From contig CM049320.1 in NCBI GenBank assembly GCA_026874595.1, forward strand, positions 21,893,714-21,957,713: a DNA stretch of 64,000 nt. Direction: 5' to 3'. The position numbers were made by a program, and so were the translations under genes. Positions 49,861 through 60,269 of the stretch are shown here, piece after piece. The notes beneath the pieces were generated by a model, which saw nothing but the letters and a program-made list of their open reading frames with translations, ran no database searches and was not told the DNA's origin. Source of the DNA: Sipunculus nudus. Its lineage: Eukaryota > Annelida > Sipuncula > Golfingiida > Sipunculidae. Within the stretch, counting starts at the first letter, position 1, and each line of letters opens with the position of its first letter.

Positions 49861-50067
49861 TGGTTTAAACTTTACAAGAATTATTCTATGGTAGGGTTCT
49901 GCCAGCTTTATAAGAATAGATTGGGTAAATACAGTTTTAAAAAAAGCATTGTAGCCAATTGAAAAAGGCTTTCTGTATTTGAAAACAGATTTGACTTCAT
50001 GCAGCCAAGTCAAGAGGTCACTCAGTACAAACAGGTGGGGTCCAGACATCACCATGGCAACTGACCT

Positions 50068-50150
50068 GGCTGGGGGGGGGGGTTGTCTAGACAATGTGTC
50101 TAGACGTCTAGACACAGCGTCTAGACGTCTGGATACAATGTTTAGATGCA
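50068..50150. repeat. Poly-G tract and TCTAGACG tandem palindromes
   Basis: A G run at 50071-50082 is followed by three copies of GTCTAGAC-like palindromes about 20 bases apart. Confidence 0.7.
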
Positions 50151-50221
50151 GAATTCCCAGATTATTGGAACTATATATTTCAACTATTTGAAAAAACTTG
50201 GTTTGCATTTTAAGCAAATCG

Positions 50222-51822
50222 GGTTTATCATCAGGTCACATGTGAACTGCTGCGCCTTCATTTTTGGTTGACCTCTGACCTTTCCTTGCTGCCCAGTGTC
50301 CATTTGAGCGTCTGTTTCCACACATAAACCCACATATCTCGGGAACCGTTTGACCGATCAGGCTAAAAATTTTGCACACATGTAGCCCTTTGATAGCTTT
50401 ATAACATGCACTAAAAATAGTGGCGCCACCTGCAACCATTTTTGCACAGCGTCCATCTGTTCATCTGCCTTGGGATAATATTACTCATATCTCAGCAGTG
50501 GTTTGACTTATCCACCTGAAATTTTGCAGGTTTATACATCCTGGACAGGTTTCTCGATTTTATGACAGGTGGCGCCACCTACATTCACATTTACTCTGCA
50601 GACATCCAAGCTCATATCTCGGGAACCGTTTGACCAATTGGGCCAAAATTTTGCATGTGTATAGATCTTACATGGCTCTTCATCATAGGCAAAACTGATG
50701 GTGCCACCTGCAACCACTTATGCACAGAGTCCATCTGTTCATCTGCCTTCGGATAAAATCACTCATATCTCAGCAGTGGTTTGACTTATCCACCTGAAAT
50801 TTTGCAGTTTTATACATCCTGGACAGGTTTCTCGATTTTATGACAGGTGTCTCCACCTACATTCACATTTACTTTGCAGACATCCAAGCTCATATCTGGG
50901 GAACCGTTTGACCGATTAGGCCAAAATTTTGCATGTGTATAGATCTCACATAGCTCTTCATCATAGGCAAAACTGGTGGTGCCACCTGCAACCATTTATG
51001 CACAGCGTCCATCTGTTCATCTGCCTTAGGTTAAAATCACTCATATCTCAGCAGTGGTTTGACTTTTCCACTTGAAATTTTGCAGGTATTTTACATCCTG
51101 GACAGCTTTCTTGATTTATGGCAGGTGGCGCCACCTACATTCACATTTACACTGCAGACATCCAAGCTCATATCTAGGGAACCATTTGACTGATTGGGCA
51201 AAAAGTTTGAACGTGTATAGATCTCACATAGCTCTTCATCATAGGCAAAACTGGTGGCGCCATCTGCAACCACTTATGCACAGCATCCATCTGTTCATCT
51301 GCCTTAGGTTAAAATCACTCATATCTCAGCAGTGGTTTGACTTATCCACCTAATATTTTGCAGGTATTTTACATCCTTGACAGCTTTCTCAATTTTGTGA
51401 CAGGTGTCGCCACCTACATTCACATTTACTTTGCAGACATCCAAGCTCATATCTCGGGAACCGTTTGACCGATTAGGCCAAAATTTTGCATGTGTATAGA
51501 TCTCACATAGCTCTTGGCGCCACCTGCAACCACTAATGCACAGCATCCATCTGTTGATCTGCCTTTGGATAAAATCACTCATATCTCGGCAGTGGTTTGA
51601 CTTATCCACCTGAAATTTGCAGGTTTATACATACTGGACAATTTTCTTGATTTCATGACAGGTGGCACCACCTACATTCATGTTTAAGCTGCAGACATCC
51701 ATGCTAATATGCAACACACCACGCTCTATTCCCCTTGCCACTTAATCAATGCCTCACTTCACCCGTCCCACTCTGATTTCTGCGAAGACACATAGTGGCT
51801 TGTCGACTACCCATATTCTGGT
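50222..51822 (+). mobile_element. Helentron-like element, family B copy 4, 5'-truncated
   Basis: Homology begins at about 50222 (GGTCACATGTGAACTGCTGC) and lacks the GTATCCGCC start. The array has about five ~275 bp units with TATCTCGGGAACCGTTTGAC and GGTGGCGCCACC or near variants. The 3' end has TAGTGGCTTGTCGACTAC and terminal CTGGT at 51822 instead of CTAGT. Confidence 0.74.
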
Positions 51823-52191
51823 TTTAAAATGTCCTAGTCCGAAACTTGCAGGTCAGAAACGTCCATTTTGCTGAAATCATAATGACTAAGGTATATATGC
51901 AGGACTTAGGAGGATCAATATTAAATTTTAAAAATAAACCTCCATTCATACTCCTAAACTTTGCACAGGTTCGCATTAGGCCTGTAGGCCTTGTTCCTAT
52001 TTATATATGTTTAATGTTAATTCATACATTCTTTCTGCTACACAATAAACAGAAGTTCTTATCATTACCACCAGATGGAGCCCATGCTGATTCATGGTAT
52101 TTCTGTGAAACTACAGAGGTTTCTGTGATCTTTGATTAGCTGGTACAAGTAAAGGAGTCTTTCAGTAATATTAGTTACAGAAAACCTAAAA

Positions 52192-52373
52192 TACAGTGAA
52201 CCCTGTGTTAAAAGACCACCTTTAGGATTGGCAAAAAGTGGTCTTAATTGAGAGATGGTTCCATTAGACAAGTCAGTTATAATCAATGTGATTGCATTTG
52301 GTTCACTCAAGGGTGGTCTTAAAAGATAGATTGTCTTATAAGACAGGTGGTCTGTCTTACAGGTTCTACTGTA
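52192..52373. mobile_element. pogo-like MITE, ~180 bp
   Basis: The start TACAGTGAACCCTG and end GGTTCTACTGTA are inverse with TA termini. Internal AAGACCACC and GGTGGTCTTA motifs match 25864 and 55636. Confidence 0.75.
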
Positions 52374-53150
52374 GATATAAACAAGATGTTATTCTTAAAG
52401 ATATTTTGGGAAAATATATCTGTTTTACAAGAACTCAGCATCCTGTTAACACCACGTTTGAGGTAAATTTTAAACAGGGAGGACATCACAAGACTGATAA
52501 ACATAAAAGAACATATTTAACGTTTCAAGATGATTCTTCATAATAATGGAAGATTTTTACTATGCTACAAAGCATAATATTATCAATGTCTGTCAAAAAG
52601 TTTGTGAAAAATATTGGTATATGACTCAGCATTTTTGCAACAGGATTTATTTTTTACTTTTCAGTTCCTGACTTTGCTTTATAGCTAATCAGTGATATTA
52701 AATCTTTATGGAATTTAAAATGTAAAATTTAAGTTTTTAAATGTTCAGGTTATTTTATAAAAGATTTATGAAATTTGACGGATGACACTTTTGATAACCT
52801 GTAATCAAAGTCTGCATTTTATCATCGAATCATACACTATGTAACTTGTATATGAATGAAGAATTAGAACAACACTTATTTTTCTTTTATTGTTTGATAC
52901 AAAATTATTTATATTTCATACAGAAATTAACATTTAATATAACCTACAAGTGCTTTTTATATGAAACTGATGTGATGATGTCAGCTTGTTTTAGTAACAA
53001 ATACTATAATATAATTGATTCATATATCATGGGCATTACAAATATTATCAAAACATTACATAAATGGTGTTGTTGTAAATTATCTTTCCAAAAAAAATTG
53101 CAGGCATGTTAATATTTTTTTTACATATATTGGATACATATTTAGAAAAT
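52374..53150. other. Downstream gap, no gene seen
   Basis: Very AT-rich. Frames at 52846-53112 are low-complexity and unsupported. Confidence 0.5.
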
Positions 53151-53665
53151 CATAAAAACAATTCATAGAAACAACTGTTAATTTTAGAAAACAATTATAG
53201 TATAAAAAAACCTATATAGTATAGAAAACACAGTATAAGAAACATTTATAATATAGGAAACTTCCTTGGTATTGAAAACATCCTCAGTTTAGAAACTCTA
53301 TATTATAGAAAACATCCATAGCATGGAAAACAAACATGGTACAGGAAACATCTATAGTATAGAAAACATCTTTAGTATAGAAAACATCAATAGTATAAAA
53401 ACATCTACAGTATAGTATATTATAGAAAACATCGATAGTATAGGCAACATCTGTAGTATAGAAAATATCTATAGTATAGAACACATATATAGTATTGAAA
53501 ACATCTATAGTATAGAAAACAACTATAGGGTAGGAAACCTCTAGGACAGAAAACATCTACAGTATAGAAATCTTATATGGTGTATAAAATTCCATAGTTA
53601 TAATAGTATAGAAAACATCTATAGTATAGAAACATCTATAGTACAGAAAATATCTACACTTACAC
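53151..53665. repeat. ~17-18 bp minisatellite
   Basis: About 28 imperfect units of AGAAAACATCTATAGTAT. Unit length varies (17-20) and substitutions are spread evenly. A minus-strand frame of alternating IDVFYT-like words is merely its translation. Confidence 0.9.
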
Positions 53666-54281
53666 CTATACATATACTCTGGTGAGTAGGTAGTGCATTA
53701 TAATATTCCTGCATGTATTTATATCGTGCCAAGTGTTTGTTATAAAGTACACAACATTAATGGGACATATTAATCAGATATTATGTTGTGCAAATAATAC
53801 TTATTTTGCTTGTTTTCACTAATTTAATCACCAGTCTTTTTTTGCCTCCCATTGACTTTTATCATTATCTCACCGTGAAACATGGTAAAAGAGGTAACCG
53901 AGGCTATCGCAGGACTTTTTTACCCCTGCATGTACTGCCATCTGGCGGTACATTCTTGCACTACTTGCTGTGAAGCCTCACTTCTGCGTGATCTATCAGC
54001 AACGGGGTTGAATTAACATTCATCAAATCTATTTCAATCCCCAATTTGACGTACCACTAAAATACTCTATTTATGTGATAGAAAGAAGTTATAATACTCT
54101 TTCCTTCAGGATAGAATCTCTTACTAACTGCCATGTCTTACAATGCTCAGTTTTTCTAAAAAAATAAAATTGTTGGTAATTTTTTCATTTACTTTTTTTT
54201 TCCTGGAGAATTCATGATCCTAAATATAAATTTCCTTTTTACATTTCATTCCAGGCCAAGCCTAACACCTCTAGTTTCAAT
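53666..54281. other. AT-rich gap, no gene seen
   Basis: No supported features. Confidence 0.5.
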
Positions 54282-54300
54282 AGTTTTCTCTCTCTCTCTC

Positions 54301-54366
<66 letters not shown>
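54282..54366. repeat. (TC)n-(TA)n compound microsatellite
   Basis: About 25 TC repeats with one interruption, followed directly by about 16 TA repeats. Confidence 0.95.
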
Positions 54367-54368
<2 letters not shown>

Positions 54369-55635
54369 GATTTTTGTACACTTTATATATTTATATGTAT
54401 TCACTGCTGTTTTATGCGCTCTTATTGGTTTACTTTATTTGCCAGATATAACGACTTACACAAGATATAGAATATAACGCATTTTGACATATTTACTTGA
54501 GGATGTATACTTCTCTATAATGCAACAAGGCTTTTTTTCAAATTTTGCTGATACAGGATAGGCGTCTTGGTCGTCTACATATAAACAGAAGTGACGCCTA
54601 CCGGCCATTGAATAAACTTGTGAAGCAGTGTGGACATAATGCACTTTATGTTGTGAAAAGTGAAAACTTACCTTTGCATAACGTATTTCCTTAATCAGAC
54701 GCCCAGGCGTTTATTTTTTCAGACCCTGCTTTGACCCGGCGTCAAAATAAAGCGGGCTTCTATTCAAGGCCGGCGTATATTAAACATTTTTATTATGCTG
54801 AATTTACATTTAAAATGAAGAAAAAAAATGAATGTACTGTGATCAGAGAACTACATGCAAACACTATATTGTATTCACTGAATGATGTCATTTTTGTTAT
54901 TTTGTGTTATAAAAAATACTTTATAAAACAATTTGTATGGAATTATGACGTGTTGGCACTTTACAATTCACAACACTTCTTGAGACGATTAGGACACAGC
55001 TATTACTGAATAATAATATATATTCCGTTGTGCAAAGAATAATGCATGTTCCCATGTGTAGTATGTGTTATTATTAAAATATAGCCTCATTCGCTTTTTA
55101 TGTAACTATGTTATATACACTACCGTCTCTGTAGGTTTAACAGACAAACGATTGATTAATGTTACATTTAAATCTAAGACAAACATTGTAGATAACATCA
55201 GTTCTTTCATATTATCTGTCTATAGGGATCAAGAATTTCTCCTCGTTGGGTACTCGTCAAACTGTTCAGATTGTGCAAACACATTTTGGATAATTGATAT
55301 ACTATGTGAAAGTTATTGCATTTTAAGATCGCGAAAATGGGACTCTCGCGAAAAAAGAAAAGGTGACAATCGCGAAATATTAGCCTCGTGCATATCAAGG
55401 CAACCACAGTGTGATATATTGAACGTCTCGTAAACATTTTATACTGAGGACAGTTAATATATGTTTATATATGCATCTCCAACGAGGGGGCACATAATCT
55501 GCGCCCCAGAGCAAAAGATTGTTACTTTGACTGGGTATGGCAAGTTTGATCAATGAAAGCATACATGAAGCAAAGTTGAATCAAATTTTCACTTTTACTT
55601 TTGATCTGGTTATGAACAATGCAAAACCTGCAAAA
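54367..55635. other. Intergenic gap, no gene seen
   Basis: AT-rich. Frames at 54731-55009 and 55065-55433 lack any recognisable domain or splice context. Confidence 0.45.
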
Positions 55636-55826
55636 TACAGTAAATCCTGTGTAATAAGTCCACTTGTGCGATTGGCCGAAAGTGGTCTTAATTCACAGGT
55701 GGTCTTATGACACAGGTCCCATATAAGGTATAACCAACGTGAATGCTTTCAGTTCACTCAATGGTGGTCTTAATCGACAGGTATTCTTGTAAGACAGGTG
55801 GTTTCTCAGACAGGTTCAACTGTTTA
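55636..55826. mobile_element. pogo-like MITE, ~190 bp
   Basis: TACAGTAAATCCTG at the left and CAGGTTCAACTGTTTA at the right are imperfect inverse ends. The interior (AGTGGTCTTAATTC, TCAATGGTGGTCTTAAT) matches the copies at 25864 and 52192. Confidence 0.7.
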
Positions 55827-56602
55827 TGCTAAGAAAAAATTCCGAAGTTCACTGAAGTAAGTACAGTATAATGAAGAAATGAATTCCATACTTAAATCTT
55901 ATTTAGAAATGCTTGTTGCATTGTTTGGTGGAGAAAATATGAATAACAGGATATATGAAGAGTAACAAAGGAATATGTATAACTAAATGGTGCTGTAAAA
56001 ATGTGTATTTAGGCAGAAATATGTTTTTATATGAAATGAAGTACTGGCATATATTATTACCCGTTCTTACTTTGTGGCAGTCGGGTCGACATGGGCCGCG
56101 GGTTCTTACGGGACAGGATTATATAGGCCTTGTTCACCCATTGAATACACCAGCGAAGTTTCTCATAGATAGACCATGCAAGAAATGTACCAAATCGTGT
56201 CAAAAGCTTCAGGATACATGGAAAAGCGACCTCCTTAGGACACTCCTATTTTTGTTTCCAAGACGTAAAGACAAAAAAATGAGCATTTCGTAGGAGTTGT
56301 CGCATAAGAGTTGCGATTTTAGTGCCGCCGTCAATTACAATATAGATTATTTAATTTGTGTCTTTTGGTGTATTGAAGTTTACAGGCAGTATAGTTGTAC
56401 TTGATTAACCTTTAGCAAACTCGATCACATGAAACCCCTTCCCACCACCACGACCACAAAGAAGTGATGTGGTCCTGTTAGTGGCATGAAATCGACGTTA
56501 CACTGTATCTCATTTGAATAAATAGATGTCTGGTTGGAAAGGTGCTAAATACAGTGAAGATACACTCCTATACATTCCTTCAGTGTAGTGGTTTTGAGTC
56601 TG

Positions 56603-56605
<3 letters not shown>

Positions 56606-56661
<56 letters not shown>
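56606..56661. repeat. (AT)n microsatellite
   Basis: About 26 AT repeats with one break near the 3' end. Confidence 0.95.
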
Positions 56662-58474
56662 GTTTGATTAATAATATATTTGATTTATATGCAACATTTA
56701 TAAAGATATCCATTCACGAGACAGGATACAAGATTTATTTGTGTACGAGGGACTGAAATGTAAAATCGTTAATGGTGAAAATTACTTATTTTAGATCAAT
56801 ACATTATTACAATAATATAATATAAAAGCTTTGGAACCGGTGGACACCACATACGCAACAACTCTATATAGAATTTAGATGTCTGTTATTTATATTATTT
56901 ATATGGATATATTGCTTATTATATGTAAAAGATTTTGCGAACATACAATTTTGTATCTGCAGAGCCCTCATGTTATAAATATTATAGCTATGTAACTAAT
57001 TTCTATAACATACTTTGCATACACACACGCTCACACACACGAATAGCACGTCCTGGTAGGCTTCCTACGGTAAAAATCTACAACTGCCGCATGTGGAGAA
57101 CAACTTGGCTGATAATTTCCGGACTGTAGTGCGAGTTTTAAAAGGAAATCATTGGTTGCCTGATTGTATGTATGTTCCCACATTGCGCACTTTCGGGAGC
57201 TTTAAAACAGCAAGAAATATCAATATTTTGCGAAGTATACGATCAAGGACGAATGTCCATTACAATTAACTTTTCTCGGTCCAGTACGCTTCGTCAGGAG
57301 ATCGCCGGAAAAGGAGTCTTGTAGGTAGGCCACATCAGGAGTTTTAGGTAGCCGCATGAGGGCAAACACACACACATGAAGAATTGGGTAATTACGACAG
57401 CGTTGGATCCCTTTATACGTGTGAGATGGATATGTATGTGTCTGTCGCAAGACTGAAGTGTACAGAGCGTACTACAAGTAATCCACGGAGGTAACACCCG
57501 TTCTAGAGAAAGATGTTCATTTATATGTGATATAAAACGTGCCTAATGGCAGACCATTCGCACATTGATAATGCAACGGGATTTGTCGAGGTTGAATAGT
57601 TCCCTGAGGGCGTCACTGAAATATGTTGTCACAAACACAGGTGCACCCGGGAATGACGCGAGTGAAGCATTTCTAATTTGTTTGTTGAGTGGATCTATTT
57701 ATTGTATTCCCATGCATACGATTTGGATTTATGTATTTATTTGTACATACACTCAAAGCATAAATAAATCGTAAAATTAGAATTTGATTTTATTTCATTT
57801 TTCTGCGCATGCGCATTTCTCGTTCACAGTCCTCTGGTCCTGGTTATTTATGAGCTGTAGTGTTTCGATCTGCTGGTGATAGCTTTTTCTGATTAATAAT
57901 TCACGAGACAATGAGCTCACAACCGCCCAGCCTAATACGGCGTATTCGCATAGCTCCCTGCACTGCTTAAGCTTTTAGACTGGGTCCATTTTGAGAGAAT
58001 GTTTAAAATAAAAATGGTCAAGGTTTTTAGGGGGGTTCAAGGCTAGCAAATGACTATACTTTTAAGATTTAGAGGCTGCCGAATCCATATATCACGTTTG
58101 TTCAAAATTTGACTGGACACCGTTCAAAATTGAATTTGATGATGACGTGATTAAATTTATTTTCAAAATTTATCAATATTATTGTGATTGATTTGTGATA
58201 TTAATAAATGTTTTAAGTTCATGGAATTTATAATTACTGATAATTTACTTTGTTGCGCTGAATCAAAATATAAAGCGACTGAATTAGTGAAGATGTCCGA
58301 CCGTGTGTGCGTCTACTTAAACAATGAATACTCTGAAAGAAAAGCTTACTTTATCAAGATTCACGTGTATCATTTCAACGAACGGTAGCATTTAGGTCCG
58401 GTTGGTATATCCCGTGAACATTTTATCTCATAAACCAACAGGCAAAACAAGAACTTTTTTAGCTTTTAGATGAA

Positions 58475-58494
58475 CCCCCCCCCCCCCCCCCCCC
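58475..58494. repeat. Poly-C tract
   Basis: An uninterrupted C run of about 19-20 bases; its exact length is probably unreliable. Confidence 0.9.
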
Positions 58495-60269
58495 CGAACC
58501 AACTTAGACAACGTGCCTGCCAACAGGTCATTCTGTTCAACGATCAAATGAACTTACAAGTTTAACATAGCCATAGATGAGCACAAAGTAAAAAAAAGGC
58601 CGGCTTTATAAATATATGATTCTAAACTTTATATGATTGCCATAATTGTCAGCAATCCATAAAACCAAAGCTCTCATCAATTGGGCTGTGTCCCTTGGCT
58701 AAAAACAATTGACAATGCTTGACATACTAGTCCTAGATTGCGTAAAGATAACTTTGAATCTTAACCGACTTGCAGACTGACCGAGATATTCAGGGATTCT
58801 ACTTTTCCGTCGGCCTCGTGCACAAGAAATGAAAAACTGAATAGATTAAAAAAAACATATAAGAATAAGCAGGTAAAAAGCTACAAACGCGGAAAAAAGA
58901 AACAAAAGCAACGTTACATCCAGTTCAAGACCTTCCGGTAAGTCACTGCATACTTGAAACATCTCAATAGGACTAGATCATGAGCGCGTTTAGCTTGCAT
59001 CAGTGATCTAATACGCTCTTTACACAGCGCTTTACCTATAAGGCTACTACCTATATCGTAAGGCGCTGTTTGTTATGACCTCGTATCCTGAATTGCAACA
59101 CCAGAGGGGAGCACTGTATTTTTGTCCAATCAGATGAGACCTTGTGCTGGAAGACAAAGCCAAGCGAGGAATACACAGAGCCAATCATATTAATTTCTTT
59201 TTGAGTGACAGCTCATCCCCCAGCGCAACCGTCTGAACAGGCCACAGGCTCAGAGAGAATTGCCCCTGACGTGGTGTGCTTAGGGCCTTGGGCACATAGG
59301 ATGCTCGGCCGGTGAGCTGTAATTCAAACGAAACGTAACAACAAAGGCTGCGTGCACACCTCGCTTGCTGGTTTCAGTTCTGCAGACAACAGATACATGG
59401 CTACGCTAACACATTCATAATGTCATAATCGAATCGGTCGATGATGCGAGAATGCAGAGGGAGCAATTTAAATTCGACCGGAAACTCAATAAGCGGCGCT
59501 TGAAGCGCAACAATGGGCGGAGCCAGGATGCCTGTCGAGTGTTTGTTTATTGGCATCTGATTGGCTGCTTGTCACATCATACGCACGTTTATTTCAGTGG
59601 AAAACGAACCGCCATCTGGTGTCTAAATATATCATAAACGGTCAAAGCTGGCAGCGTGAAAATCGGTTGTTTCTTTAGAAGCGCAAGATTTCCGCTGCCT
59701 CGGGAGCGTAGTGATCTAACAGCTGCTGATGTGAGGTACCATGACAGCTGTCACGTTACGTTCAAACACAGAACTTAAAAAATATGGAAAATCAATCAAA
59801 ACAATGTCGAAATGGTATTGACTCAGCCTAGAGCTTGAATGATCTGCTGCTCATGGTAACATTTTACAACTTAATGATGAATGGGAAATATACCAAGCTA
59901 TTACAGAAGAGTCCTATATCAATTGTATGATCATTTCTATGCTGCAAACGCACATTCAGAGATAAATTACACCCACATAACAGTAGATTGTATGAAATTG
60001 TAGTTCCGCACGACAAAGCTCGAAATGGACCACACACTGTTATTTCCCGCCAAGATCAAAATTAGCTAGGCTAATTTTTTGGGACAAAGACGTTGAAACA
60101 TCTGACTATTCCCAAATTTAAGCCTGACAATGAAGACTGGTTCCTGGCGGTTGTCCTGCTCTTTACGCATACGGGAAGATACTTCCTGAAACAAGAACAA
60201 AAGTTATTGATTCAACTGAGTAAGGTGTTATAGACTGAGTACTAAACAATCTGTAAAGTTTCATCACCT

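Larger units (their letters stand above)
55827..60268. other. Intergenic stretch without a supported gene
   Basis: It holds an (AT)n microsatellite (56606-56660), a poly-C run (58475-58494) and otherwise largely unique-looking sequence. From about 57,800 to 60,000 it is less repeat-dense and contains more CpG than the rest. Small frames (e.g. 55955-56293, 59452-59637) show no domain. An ATTGG/CCAAT pair occurs in 59,100-59,580. Confidence 0.4.

Noticed and set aside
53284-53556. Minus-strand repetitive protein of Ile/Asp/Val/Phe/Tyr/Thr words
   Set aside because: It is the translation of an 18 bp minisatellite whose unit length varies and breaks the frame elsewhere.
53151-53665. CRISPR-like regular array
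   Set aside because: Repeats are contiguous without spacers, degenerate, and in a eukaryotic genome.
55065-55433. Possible short gene or exon downstream
   Set aside because: No recognisable domain, no convincing splice sites, AT-rich composition like the background.
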